A stretch of 59,955 nucleotides of DNA from NCBI GenBank assembly GCA_017471025.1, contig JAFUWX010000038.1:1-59955 (forward strand), written 5' to 3'. The translations under genes and the position numbers were made by a program. This DNA is from Bacteroidales bacterium (GTDB taxonomy: Bacteria > Bacteroidota > Bacteroidia > Bacteroidales > UBA932). The notes below the pieces were generated by a model. That model was not told the DNA's origin. It made no database searches and worked only from the letters and a program-made list of their open reading frames with translations. Position 1 is the stretch's first letter, and each line of letters opens with the position of its first letter. Of the stretch, positions 44,308 to 52,459 are shown piece by piece.

Positions 44308-44925
44308 ATGAAAAAATGGATGACTTTTTTCGCCGCGATGCTGGTGGCCCTGACCGGGGTTTCCGCCCAGGATGCGGCCCTCGCCAAGATAGCCAAGGCG
44401 AATGCAGAATTGAAGAATGTGGAATGCGCCTTCGAGCGCACGCGTACCCTGCCTGCTACGGGCAAGGTGATCAAGGATAAGGGACAGTTGTCTTACACGG
44501 CACCCGGCCAGCTGGCCATGGTGTATGACAACCCCAAGGAGATGCTGGTCATCAACGGCGACCAGCTGTACCTGCGCCGGGCCGGCAAGCCTTCGAAGTT
44601 CGATACCAGCAAGAACGCCCTGATGCGGGGCTTGCGCAATATGCTCGTGGACTGCATCCAGGGCAACGCCCGCAAGGTCGCCCAGGAGAACAATGCGGAT
44701 ATTTCCGTAAAGGAAGTAGCTGATTATTATCATATTACGCTGACTGCACGCGAAGAGGGCGTGAAGGGTTTTTCCAAGATTTCCCTGAGCTACCGCAAAT
44801 CCGACCTGCTGCTGGTGCGGATGGAGACCATCGAATTCGCCGGCGTTGCCGAGATCTATTCGATGAGCGACTTCAAGAAGGTGCCCTCGATAGCGGCATC
44901 GCGTTTCGAAATCCCCAAGAAATAG
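44308..44925 (+). CDS. LolA-like periplasmic lipoprotein carrier
   Basis: This is a 205-residue exported protein with a signal peptide (residues 1-20, ending VSAQ). The mature part matches the LolA-like family of outer-membrane lipoprotein carriers in Bacteroidetes: KGQLSYTAPGQLAMVYDNPKEMLVINGDQLYL is the first half of the open beta-barrel. LolA chaperones lipoproteins from the inner to the outer membrane; the many lipoproteins in this window need such a system. The 86-bp gap before it holds a GCCAG/CTGGC hairpin without a T-run. It ends three bases before the M20 peptidase gene. Confidence 0.8.
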   Translation: MKKWMTFFAAMLVALTGVSAQDAALAKIAKANAELKNVECAFERTRTLPATGKVIKDKGQLSYTAPGQLAMVYDNPKEMLVINGDQLYLRRAGKPSKFDTSKNALMRGLRNMLVDCIQGNARKVAQENNADISVKEVADYYHITLTAREEGVKGFSKISLSYRKSDLLLVRMETIEFAGVAEIYSMSDFKKVPSIAASRFEIPKK

Positions 44926-44928
44926 CCG

Positions 44929-45957
44929 ATGGACACGACCCTGCTGCGCGATATCCTCGGGATGGACTCGACTTCGGGCCGGGAACGGGCTGTGGCCGAG
45001 CATCTTGCGGTGGCGCTGCAGACCCCTGGCAACCGCGTCCAGACCTTCGAGGTAGGGGACGGCTCGCTCAATGTGCTGGCCAGCTGGGGAGAGCCGAAGC
45101 TGTATTTCTGCACGCATTGCGACACGGTGCCGCCCTACATCCCGCCGGTTTTCGAGCCGGTGGCGCCGGGGACCGTCCTGCCGGACGGCAGCCGGACGGC
45201 CGGGGAGGATATCCTGATCCGGGGGCGCGGCGCCTGCGATGCGAAAGGCCAGGTCGCGGCTATGTTCGAGGCTTGTAAACAGCTGGAAGCCAGCGGGAAA
45301 ACGGATTTCGCCCTGTTGATACTCGCCGGCGAGGAGACCGGTTCCTTCGGCGCCAAGGCCTATACGCGGGACTGCCCCGGCGGCGATATCGTGGTGGTCG
45401 GCGAACCGACGGACGGCAAAATGGTCTCCGCCTCCAAAGGCACCCAGTCCTTTTCCGTGACCCTGCGGGGACGCGCCTGCCATTCGGGCTATCCGGCCCT
45501 CGGGGAGAGCGCGGTGGAGCGCTTCGTCGATTTCTGCAACTGGCTGCGCGCCCTGGATTTTCCGCTGGACCCCGAACTGGGCGAAACCACCTGGAACATC
45601 GGCCAGCTGCGCAGCGACAATCCCCAGAACATCCTCAGCCCGGAAGTCTCCTTCCGCTTGTATTTCCGGACGACCTTCGCCTCGGAGGCGATTGTGAAAG
45701 CCCTGCCCTTCCCAGATGCGGAGGTGGTCGCACATGGCGGAGACAGCCCCATGCATTACCTGACCGTGCCCGGCCTGCCCCAGACCACCGTGGCTTTCGG
45801 CAGCGACGCCCCCCAGCTGAAACGCTTCGCCCGTCGCGCGCTCTGTGGCCCGGGCAGCATCACGGTGGCCCATACCGACCGGGAATTCGTACTGCTCTCC
45901 CAACTGGAAGCCGCCGCCGCGCAATATGTCCGTATCTATGATGACTTAACGATATGA
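44929..45957 (+). CDS. dapE: M20-family deacylase, probably succinyl-diaminopimelate desuccinylase
   Basis: This is a 342-residue zinc-dependent M20 peptidase-family enzyme. Metal ligands are visible in FCTHCDTVPP (His), RGACDAKGQ (bridging Asp), the catalytic GEETGSFG (Glu-Glu), and VAHTDREF (last His). Family members include DapE, ArgE and acetyl-lysine deacetylase. The gene is directly fused, by ATGA overlap, to lysC and lies in a run of dap genes that includes the succinyltransferase dapD. DapE in the succinylase branch of lysine synthesis is therefore the best reading. An N-acetyl-ornithine deacetylase-like role is the main alternative. Confidence 0.75.
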   Translation: MDTTLLRDILGMDSTSGRERAVAEHLAVALQTPGNRVQTFEVGDGSLNVLASWGEPKLYFCTHCDTVPPYIPPVFEPVAPGTVLPDGSRTAGEDILIRGRGACDAKGQVAAMFEACKQLEASGKTDFALLILAGEETGSFGAKAYTRDCPGGDIVVVGEPTDGKMVSASKGTQSFSVTLRGRACHSGYPALGESAVERFVDFCNWLRALDFPLDPELGETTWNIGQLRSDNPQNILSPEVSFRLYFRTTFASEAIVKALPFPDAEVVAHGGDSPMHYLTVPGLPQTTVAFGSDAPQLKRFARRALCGPGSITVAHTDREFVLLSQLEAAAAQYVRIYDDLTI

Positions 45958-47048
45958 TTGTCATGAAATTCGGCGGCACATCCGTGCAGGATGCCGCTGC
46001 CATACGTCGGGTGATTGACATCGTCCGGGGACGGCTTCCTGACAGGCCGCTCGTCGTCGTTTCCGCCCTGGCCCGGGTGACCCGCCTGCTGGTGGAGATC
46101 GCCGGCGCGCAGGACCCTTCCGAGGCGATGGAAGCGCTTCGCGCCCGTCACTGCCAGGTATGCCGGGACCTGCTGCATGGCCCGCTGCTGGATGAGACCC
46201 TGGCACGCGTGGAGGCCCTGTGCCAAAGCATAGAAGGCCTGCATGACCAGCCCGCCGTCATCTCCGTCGGAGAGCTGCTGTCCTCCACCATCGTCAGCGC
46301 CGCCTTCAACCAGGCCGGCATTCCCTGCCGCTGGGCCGATGCGCGCGAAATGGTGCATGTGACGGGCGACAGGATGAGCGGACGACCCGACCTGGACCGC
46401 ATCGAGGCTGATGTGCGCCGCGTGGTGGGTAGCTCAAGTGAACTAACTGTAACACAGGGATTTATCGCCAGCACGGAAGACGGGCTCCCGGCCGTGCTGG
46501 GCTTCGAGGGCTCGGATTATTCCGCCGCGATCTTCGGCATGTCCCTGGGGGCGGAACGGGTGGAAATCTGGACCGATGTCGATGGCATCCGGACGGCGGA
46601 CCCGCGCTATGTGCCCGAGACCTGCCGCATCATCCGCGTCTCCTATGACGAGGCGGCCGAAATGGCCCGGCTCGGCGCCCGCGTGCTGCATCCGATGACG
46701 ATTTATCCCGCCAGGACCCGCCAGATCCCGATCCTGGTGCTGAATACCGCCAACCCTTCCTGTCCCGGTTCCCGCGTGGAGCAGGACTCCGCGGACGGCC
46801 CCAAGTGCGTCGCGCTGCTGACGGACCAGGACGGCCGGGAAATCGGTTCCCGTGCCCTGGCCGGGGAGCAGGCAGGCATGTCGCTGGTCTCCCTGATCGG
46901 CCGGAATCTCGGCGACGAAGAGCGCCGGGTGATGGAAGCCGTAACGGGCGCGGCGGTGTCCGTAGCCCCGCTCAGCCTGAGCGCACCGGTCGATGCCGCC
47001 CGGGCCCGCGAAATGGTAACAGAGATTCATAACCGCATATTCCTATGA
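45954..47048 (+). CDS. lysC: Aspartate kinase with shortened regulatory region
   Basis: This is a 364-residue aspartokinase, catalysing the first step of the aspartate pathway (lysine, threonine, methionine, diaminopimelate). The kinase domain is clear: KFGGTSVQD at the start, SVGELLSS near 102, GFEGSDYSAAIFG near 183, and WTDVDGIRTADPR near 203. After about residue 265 only about 100 residues remain, whereas the usual two ACT domains need about 150. The SLVSLIGRN strand fits the second ACT domain; the first appears missing. Feedback control by lysine or threonine may be altered. It overlaps dapE and dapB genes by four bases each. Confidence 0.9.
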   Translation: MIVMKFGGTSVQDAAAIRRVIDIVRGRLPDRPLVVVSALARVTRLLVEIAGAQDPSEAMEALRARHCQVCRDLLHGPLLDETLARVEALCQSIEGLHDQPAVISVGELLSSTIVSAAFNQAGIPCRWADAREMVHVTGDRMSGRPDLDRIEADVRRVVGSSSELTVTQGFIASTEDGLPAVLGFEGSDYSAAIFGMSLGAERVEIWTDVDGIRTADPRYVPETCRIIRVSYDEAAEMARLGARVLHPMTIYPARTRQIPILVLNTANPSCPGSRVEQDSADGPKCVALLTDQDGREIGSRALAGEQAGMSLVSLIGRNLGDEERRVMEAVTGAAVSVAPLSLSAPVDAARAREMVTEIHNRIFL

Positions 47049-47719
47049 TACAAGTCGTGATTTCCGGATATGGCCGCATGGGCCATATGATTGAGCAGAC
47101 GCTCCTTCGGCAAGGCATTCCCTGCGTGGGGTGCAGCGAAGATATCGCTTCCTTCGACCCGGCCATCGCCCGCGAAAGCGTGTGCATTGACTTCACGGTG
47201 CCGGATGCCTTCCGGGCCAATTATCCGGTGCTGGCCGCCCGCTTCAAGGCGGTCGTCGTCGGGACCACGGGCTGGGACGATATCCGTGACGAGGTGTTCG
47301 CCTGTTTCGAGAAGGCCGGTACACCGCTCATCTGGGCCTCCAATTTCTCGGTGGGCGTGAATGTCTTCACGGCGGCGGTGAGCCTGGTAGCCAAGTATTT
47401 GGCCAAGTCGGGCGGCTATGCGCCCTATGTGACGGAAAAGCACCATTGCCACAAACTGGACGCACCCTCGGGTACGGCCAAGACCCTGGCCGCCGCCATC
47501 CGGCAGGCCATGCCCGGGCCCGTGGATATCGGTTCCGTCCGCGTCGGCGAACTGGCCGGGACCCATACGGTGGGCTTTGAAGGCGCTTTCGACCGGATTA
47601 CCCTGGAGCATGAGGCCTTTACCCGGCAGGGCTTTGCCGAAGGTGCGGTGCTGGCCGCGCGGATGACCGAAGGCCTGACAGGCGTCCATGAATTCCGGGA
47701 ATTATTTTTTGCCGAATGA
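47045..47719 (+). CDS. dapB: 4-hydroxy-tetrahydrodipicolinate reductase
   Basis: This is a 224-residue DapB, which reduces hydroxy-tetrahydrodipicolinate with NAD(P)H. Visible motifs: the N-terminal dinucleotide-binding SGYGRMGHMI, GTTGWDD near 74, SNFSVGVNV near 98, and the signature EKHHCHKLDAPSGTA (about 130-144) with catalytic His and Lys. It is compact relative to the E. coli enzyme (273 residues), as in other Bacteroidetes. Its start overlaps the lysC stop by four bases. Confidence 0.96.
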   Translation: MIQVVISGYGRMGHMIEQTLLRQGIPCVGCSEDIASFDPAIARESVCIDFTVPDAFRANYPVLAARFKAVVVGTTGWDDIRDEVFACFEKAGTPLIWASNFSVGVNVFTAAVSLVAKYLAKSGGYAPYVTEKHHCHKLDAPSGTAKTLAAAIRQAMPGPVDIGSVRVGELAGTHTVGFEGAFDRITLEHEAFTRQGFAEGAVLAARMTEGLTGVHEFRELFFAE

Positions 47720-47738
47720 AAGATAATCCGTATCTTTC
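47709..47738 (+). promoter_or_regulatory. Possible internal promoter before dapA
   Basis: TTG at 47709-47711, a 19-bp spacer and TATCTTTC at 47731-47738 match the Bacteroidetes promoter with one mismatch, 15 bp before the dapA start. It could give dapA-dapD-dapF a separate level of expression. Confidence 0.4.
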
Positions 47739-47753
47739 GGAAAACATCTGCGT

Positions 47754-48617
47754 ATGGTACTGAAAGGTTGCGGCACGGCCCTGGTGACGCCGTTCCGGGA
47801 TGGAAAAGTGGATTGGGAGGCGCTGGAGCGCCTGGTACGCCGGCAAGTCCAGGCCGGTGTGGATTTCCTGGTCCCGCTGGGATCGACGGCCGAGACGCCT
47901 TGTCTGGAAGACGAGGAGAAGGTGGACGTCCTGCGCCTGGTCAAGTCCCTTTCCGGCGGCAAGCCGGTCGTGGCGGGCTGCGGCACCAATTCCCTAACGG
48001 CGACCCTGCGCAACATCCGGCTGCTGTCGTCCCTGGGCCCCGATGCCTTCCTGGTGGTGGTCCCATATTACAACAAGCCTACGCAGGAAGGTATGTATCA
48101 ATACTTTAAGGCTGTATCCGAAGCGACGGACATCCCCATCGTCCTGTACAATGTACCTGGCCGTACGGGAGCGGACCTGCTGCCGGCCACGGCCCTGCGC
48201 CTGGCGCAGCTTCCCGGCATCATCGCCGTGAAGGAAGCCTCCGGGAACATCCCCCATATCCGGGAAATCCTGGCCGGCCGGCCGGACGGCTTCGCCGTGC
48301 TGAGCGGCAACGACGACCAGACCCTGGAGTTGATGCAGGCCGGCGCGGACGGGGTCATCAGCGTGGCGTCGAACCTGGCGCCCCAGCGGATGAAAGCCCT
48401 GACGGATGCCGCCCTCTCCGGCGAATGGGACCAGGCCCGCAGTCTGGATGCTGCCCTGAAGCCGCTGTATGAGGCCTGCTTCGTGGAGAGCAACCCGATT
48501 CCGGTGAAGGCCGGACTGTCCCTTCAGGGCTATTGTACGGCCGAGATGCGCCTCCCGCTGACGCCGGCGGTGGAGGGCACTTTCGAAATCTTAAGGCGTG
48601 TATTGGAAACGGAATAA
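47754..48617 (+). CDS. dapA: 4-hydroxy-tetrahydrodipicolinate synthase
   Basis: This is a 287-residue class I aldolase that condenses pyruvate with aspartate semialdehyde. Family landmarks are all present: GCGTALVTPF at the N-terminus, GSTAETPCL (about 43-51), VVPYYNKPTQEG with the catalytic Tyr, YNVPGRTG (about 131-138) and IAVKEASGN with the Schiff-base Lys near 160. It lies in the run lysC-dapB-dapA-dapD-dapF. Confidence 0.97.
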   Translation: MVLKGCGTALVTPFRDGKVDWEALERLVRRQVQAGVDFLVPLGSTAETPCLEDEEKVDVLRLVKSLSGGKPVVAGCGTNSLTATLRNIRLLSSLGPDAFLVVVPYYNKPTQEGMYQYFKAVSEATDIPIVLYNVPGRTGADLLPATALRLAQLPGIIAVKEASGNIPHIREILAGRPDGFAVLSGNDDQTLELMQAGADGVISVASNLAPQRMKALTDAALSGEWDQARSLDAALKPLYEACFVESNPIPVKAGLSLQGYCTAEMRLPLTPAVEGTFEILRRVLETE

Positions 48618-48621
48618 CGAT

Positions 48622-49389
48622 ATGACTGAACTCGAAAAGTTTTACGACGTCGTCGAGCGTCTGGAAAAAGGCACCTTGCGCGTGGCCGAGAAAGAGAACG
48701 GCGCATGGAAGGTGAATACCTGGGTGAAAGAAGTGATTCTCAGCGGTTTCCGTCTGGGCGCGCTGACCGATATGTCGCAGGGGGCTTTCTCCTTCTTCGA
48801 CAAAGATACCGTGCCGCCCCGCCGTTTTACGGCCGAGGACGGAATCCGTATCGTCCCGGGCGGCAGTTCAGTCCGGCGGGGTGCCTTCCTGGCCCCCTCC
48901 GTCATCGTGATGCCGCCGGCCTATGTCAACATCGGCGCCTACGTGGATGAGGGGAGCATGGTGGATTCCCATGTGACCATCGGTTCCTGCGCCCAGGTCG
49001 GCAAGCATGTCCATGTGTCGGCCGCCACCCAGATCGGCGGTGTGCTGGAGCCGGTCGGCGCCCTGCCGACCATCGTCGAGGACAATTGTTTCGTCGGCGG
49101 CAACTGCGGCATCTATGAAGGAACGCTGCTGCAGGAAGGCTGCGTCATCGCCTCGGGCGTCATCATTACCCGTTCGACGCCGGTCTTTGACGCCACGACG
49201 GGCGAATATATCCGTCCGGTCGATGGGCGTATCATCATTCCGCGCGGCGCGGTGGTCGTCTCCGGCAGCCGCCCTGTATCCAAGGGTCCTGCCGCGGAGG
49301 CCGGCATCCACCTCTACTGCCCGGTGATTGTCAAATACCGCGACGAGAAGACCTCCGCCTCCGTCGCCCTGGGCGATTATCTGCGATGA
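48622..49389 (+). CDS. dapD: Tetrahydrodipicolinate N-succinyltransferase
   Basis: This is a 255-residue DapD. The start at 48622 follows the dapA stop by four bases. The middle and C-terminal parts are a left-handed beta-helix of hexapeptide repeats (VNIGAYVDEGSMVDSHVTIG near 101-120, QVGKHVHVSAATQIGG, CFVGGNCGIYEG). It uses succinyl-CoA to acylate tetrahydrodipicolinate and so commits this organism to the succinylase route, for which the M20 enzyme upstream would be the deacylase. The aminotransferase step (dapC) is not in the window. Confidence 0.95.
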   Translation: MTELEKFYDVVERLEKGTLRVAEKENGAWKVNTWVKEVILSGFRLGALTDMSQGAFSFFDKDTVPPRRFTAEDGIRIVPGGSSVRRGAFLAPSVIVMPPAYVNIGAYVDEGSMVDSHVTIGSCAQVGKHVHVSAATQIGGVLEPVGALPTIVEDNCFVGGNCGIYEGTLLQEGCVIASGVIITRSTPVFDATTGEYIRPVDGRIIIPRGAVVVSGSRPVSKGPAAEAGIHLYCPVIVKYRDEKTSASVALGDYLR

Positions 49390-50180
49390 TTTTCCAGAAG
49401 TATCACGGCGCCGGCAACGACTTTCTGATTGCCGACAACCGGGAGGGTTCCCTACAGTTGAGCCCCGCCCGGATCGAGCGGCTCTGCAACCGTCGTACAG
49501 GCATCGGCGCAGACGGGGTCATCCTCCTGGAGCCCTCCGCGCTGGCCGCTTACCGGATGGTCTATTTCAACAGCGACGGCTCCGGCGGCATGATGTGCGG
49601 CAACGGCGGCCGTTGCCTGGCGGCCTTTGCGGACTCCCTGGGCTACAAGGACTTACGCTTCGAGGCGGCGGACGGCCTGCATGATGCGACCATCCTTTCC
49701 CGCCGGGAAGGGGAGGTGATTGTGCGCCTGGGCATGCGCGATGTCACGCAGGTGGAGCGCCTGGACGCAGATACGTTTTTCCTGGATACCGGCACCCGTC
49801 ATTATGTCCGTTTCGTCGGGGATCCCGACGCGGTCGATGTAGTCGCGGAAGGCCGCACAGTCCGCTATGACCCTCGCTTCGCGCCCCTGGGGACCAATGC
49901 GAATTTCGTCGGAAGGCGGGGCGGGCAGATTGTCGTGCGGACCTATGAGAAAGGCGTAGAAGATGAAACGCTCGCCTGCGGAACGGGGCTTGTCGCCTCG
50001 GCGCTGGCGGCGTATCTGCATGGTGAAGCCCCGCAGGAGCGGGAGGGGGACAGGGTGGCCTACGGGCTGCGGGCCCGGATTGCCGGGCTGACGGTGGATT
50101 TCCGTGTCAGCGGCGAAGGCTTTGCCGATATCTACCTGACCGGCCCGGCGACCTGCGTCGGCACCGTGATTGTCGAATAG
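49386..50180 (+). CDS. dapF: Diaminopimelate epimerase
   Basis: This is a 264-residue DapF, interconverting LL- and meso-diaminopimelate. N-terminal FxKYHGAGNDFL-like start (MIFQKYHGAGNDFLIAD), first active-site Cys in MMCGNGGRCL (about 72-81) and second in ETLACGTGLVAS (about 195-206). It overlaps dapD by four bases, and closes the lysine/peptidoglycan precursor cluster. Confidence 0.97.
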   Translation: MIFQKYHGAGNDFLIADNREGSLQLSPARIERLCNRRTGIGADGVILLEPSALAAYRMVYFNSDGSGGMMCGNGGRCLAAFADSLGYKDLRFEAADGLHDATILSRREGEVIVRLGMRDVTQVERLDADTFFLDTGTRHYVRFVGDPDAVDVVAEGRTVRYDPRFAPLGTNANFVGRRGGQIVVRTYEKGVEDETLACGTGLVASALAAYLHGEAPQEREGDRVAYGLRARIAGLTVDFRVSGEGFADIYLTGPATCVGTVIVE

Positions 50181-50214
50181 TCCAGTACATGTACCTTAAC
50201 AAATCCATATCCCT

Positions 50215-50883
50215 ATGAACAACCAAGACTATAAAAATGCAGCGCTCGATGCGCTTCGCGGGAAATGGGCGCCTGCCGTCCTGTTGATGCTCCTGTATCT
50301 GGTCATTTACTTCGTGATTGCCGGGCCGGTGCAGTACTTTGCTCAGACGCTTGACCCTGCATCGCCGTCACCGATGCTGCTCTGGGCAGCCCTCGGTACG
50401 TTCCTGGGCGGTATCTTCTTGATTACCCCTCTCGGCGTAGGCGTGCAGAACGCTTTCCTGGGCCTGGTGCGGAGCGGCGACGACAACCTTACCCGGAACG
50501 CCTTCCGGCTGGGCTTTGCCCAGGGTTACGGGCGGACGCTCCTGACCCAGCTGCTGCGGGGTATCTTTATCTATCTGTGGTCCCTGTTGCTGTTTATTCC
50601 GGGCCTCATCATGAACTATGCCTATGCGATGGTGCCGTATCTGCTGAAGGATCAGCCGGAGCTCAGCCCGATGGAAGTCATCCGGACCAGCCGCAAGATG
50701 ATGAAGGGGCACAAGTTCGACCTCTTCTACCTGCATCTGAGTTTTATCGGGTGGGCCCTTCTCTGCGTGTTTACGCTTGGTATCGGATATCTGTGGCTGA
50801 TGCCGTATATCGCCAGCGCCGAGTGCGCCTTCTATGAGGATGTCCGCAGCCAGTACCTGGGAGCTACCGCTGCGTCAGAATAA
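50215..50883 (+). CDS. DUF975-family integral membrane protein
   Basis: This is a 222-residue protein with about five hydrophobic helices (about 18-38, 60-85, 110-140, 170-195). The N-terminal NNQDYKNAALDALRGKWAPAV segment and the MVPYLLKDQPELSPMEVIRTSRKMMKGHKFDLFYL segment (about 138-172) match DUF975, an inner-membrane family of unknown function. It ends in a convergent 9-bp overlap with rimM on the other strand. Confidence 0.85.
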   Translation: MNNQDYKNAALDALRGKWAPAVLLMLLYLVIYFVIAGPVQYFAQTLDPASPSPMLLWAALGTFLGGIFLITPLGVGVQNAFLGLVRSGDDNLTRNAFRLGFAQGYGRTLLTQLLRGIFIYLWSLLLFIPGLIMNYAYAMVPYLLKDQPELSPMEVIRTSRKMMKGHKFDLFYLHLSFIGWALLCVFTLGIGYLWLMPYIASAECAFYEDVRSQYLGATAASE

Positions 50884-51387
50884 GCCTTCGGGAATACGCA
50901 TGCGGAGGATTTTCCGCGATTCGTCCAGATCCAGAATCAGATCTTCGTGAAGGGGCAGCATCGTCTGCCCCTTTTCTGTATGGATATACAGACAGGGATT
51001 CCCCGGGATGTCCTCATAGTCCTCGACCGTGCCGAGAGCCTGTCCGTTTTCATCCGCCAGGGTCCATCCCAACAACGCCTCAGGCCCTTTGGCCTCTTCC
51101 GGCTCAAACAGGTCGGCCGGGGCATAGACCGCCTGTCCGACCATCTCCTCGGCATCCTCGTAGCTATCGACGCCCTCTAACTTGACCAGGGCCTTGACCG
51201 GCCCCTTCGGGGTGACCTGTTCCAAATAAAAGGGGACCGGCAGTCCATCAAACATGATGAACACCGGTCCGTTTTCCAGCATATCTTCCGGGTCAACCTG
51301 CGGAAAGCTCATAAGCAGCTCTCCCCGGGTCCCGTTGGATTTGAGAACCTTGGCAATCTGCAGCAGATTGTCCGGGTCCGGGTGCAT
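50875..51387 (-). CDS. rimM: Ribosome maturation factor RimM
   Basis: This is a 170-residue RimM, needed for 16S rRNA 3'-domain maturation through binding of S19. The N-terminal beta-barrel (LLQIAKVLKSNGTRGELL near 7-24) and the PRC-like C-terminal barrel (LLGWTLADENGQALGTVEDY near 104-123, then GQTMLPLHEDLI) are recognisable. Its start overlaps the rpsP stop by one base, the usual rpsP-rimM pairing in bacteria. Confidence 0.94.
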   Translation of the reverse strand: MHPDPDNLLQIAKVLKSNGTRGELLMSFPQVDPEDMLENGPVFIMFDGLPVPFYLEQVTPKGPVKALVKLEGVDSYEDAEEMVGQAVYAPADLFEPEEAKGPEALLGWTLADENGQALGTVEDYEDIPGNPCLYIHTEKGQTMLPLHEDLILDLDESRKILRMRIPEGLF

Positions 51388-51920
51388 TAAGCCTCCGTAT
51401 TCTCGACGTTCTCAACCTGCTCTGCAGCCTCTGCGGCAGCCGTGCGGGCGGCCTCCTCAGCTTCTGCACGCTTCTTGGCGAGTGCCTCGGCTCTTTCCGT
51501 ATTGACCTTTACCTCGGCCTCTTTGGCAGCACGGGCCTTCTCGGCGGCAGCCTTGCTCAGGCCGGCCTTCTTGGCCTCGATCTTGGCGTCCCGCTGGGCC
51601 TTCCAATCCGCGAACTTGCGGTCGGCCTGTTCCTGGGTCAGCGCACCCTTGGCGATACCGGCCTCGAGGTGGTTGCGAAGGAGGATTCCCTCATAGGAGA
51701 GAATGCGGCGTGCCGTCAGCGTAGGCTGGGCACCGACCTTGAGCCATGCAAGAGCCCTTTCGTCGTTGAGGATGATGGTGGCAGGATTGGTGTTGGGGTT
51801 GTAGGAGCCAAGCTGCTCGATGAAACGACCGTCGCGGGGTGCGCGGGAGTCAGCCACAACAATGTGGAAGAATGCGAAATTCTTCTTACCGTGGCGCTGG
51901 AGTCTGATTTTAACAGCCAT
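51387..51920 (-). CDS. rpsP: 30S ribosomal protein bS16
   Basis: This is bS16, 177 residues. The first about 85 residues are the conserved core ([20 protein letters not shown], then [12 protein letters not shown]). The remaining about 90 residues form an Ala/Glu/Lys-rich, probably helical tail; long tails on this protein are common in Bacteroidetes. The gene lies behind a perfect promoter at 51980-52010. Confidence 0.97.
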   Translation of the reverse strand: MAVKIRLQRHGKKNFAFFHIVVADSRAPRDGRFIEQLGSYNPNTNPATIILNDERALAWLKVGAQPTLTARRILSYEGILLRNHLEAGIAKGALTQEQADRKFADWKAQRDAKIEAKKAGLSKAAAEKARAAKEAEVKVNTERAEALAKKRAEAEEAARTAAAEAAEQVENVENTEA

Positions 51921-51979
51921 TGTGAATCTGTTTTGATTGTGAATAAATTACCCTTTTGCTTTTTTCTCGAAAAAGCGTG

Positions 51980-52010
51980 CAAAGATACGAAATCTTTTCC
52001 GTACGGCCAA
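51980..52010 (-). promoter_or_regulatory. Promoter of rpsP-rimM
   Basis: On the - strand TTG (52010-52008), 20-bp spacer and TATCTTTG (51987-51980) match the Bacteroidetes consensus exactly, leaving a leader of about 55 bases before rpsP. Confidence 0.85.
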
Positions 52011-52047
52011 AGATTTTGCGCGACTTATTTATTTTTTCGAATTTTTT

Positions 52048-52078
52048 TTGGTTATTCACAAAAAGATGCTTACCTTTG
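52048..52078 (+). promoter_or_regulatory. Promoter of the tRNA-Leu gene
   Basis: TTG at 52048-52050, a 20-bp spacer and TACCTTTG at 52071-52078 give a perfect Bacteroidetes promoter 19 bp before the tRNA. Confidence 0.85.
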
Positions 52079-52097
52079 CAATCCCAAAGTAGGAAAT

Positions 52098-52180
52098 GCG
52101 GTTGTGGTGAAATGGTAGACACGCTACTTTGAGGGGGTAGTGAGCGTTGGCTCATGGGAGTTCGAGTCTCCCCAACCGCA
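52098..52180 (+). tRNA. tRNA-Leu (anticodon GAG)
   Basis: The 83-base sequence folds as a class II tRNA with a long variable arm. Acceptor strands GCGGTTG (52098-52104) and CAACCGC (52173-52179) pair fully, and A52180 is the discriminator. The anticodon loop is TTGAGGG, giving GAG at 52131-52133, closed by a CTACT/GGTAG stem. The T-loop contains TTCGAGT. CCA is not encoded. It lies at the left edge of a low-G+C accessory segment. Confidence 0.95.
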
Positions 52181-52185
52181 CAAAG

Positions 52186-52217
52186 GGATCGCTTCGGAAA
52201 GAGGCGGTCCTTTTTCG
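52186..52217 (+). terminator. Terminator after tRNA-Leu
   Basis: A 10-bp stem (GGATCGCTTC with GAGGCGGTCC, including G-T pairs) with a GGAAA loop is followed by TTTTTCG. Confidence 0.8.
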
Positions 52218-52459
52218 TTTCCGTAAGTGGCTGATATTCGCCCCAATAGCTTGGAAACAGCGTTCAGTTTTTTTGTTCGATAATTCTTGATTTCGGAGAT
52301 TTTACGCTAAAGTTCGGAAGATTCACGCTAAAGGCGGAAAGGACATCCTCTCCCACATCATACTTGCATAAAAGGCCTCATACTTCTCATGCATTATCCT
52401 TTTTGGGGTTGCCAGAACCTATATGAATTCAACGGTCAAAGCTATGGCCGGGTATTCCA
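52218..52459. other. Non-coding accessory segment with a 21-bp tandem repeat
   Basis: This low-G+C stretch between the tRNA terminator and the GH11 gene holds no supported gene. It contains two tandem 21-bp units, 52292-52312 and 52313-52333, that share TTCGGA and ACGCTAAAG with about four differences between. Read on the - strand the repeat is open for about 22 codons (FSVNLPNFSVKSPKSRII, then a stop), which could be the tail of a decayed gene. Confidence 0.45.

Noticed and set aside
52286-52340. CRISPR-like repeat
   Set aside because: There are only two imperfect adjacent units with no spacers and no cas genes in the window.
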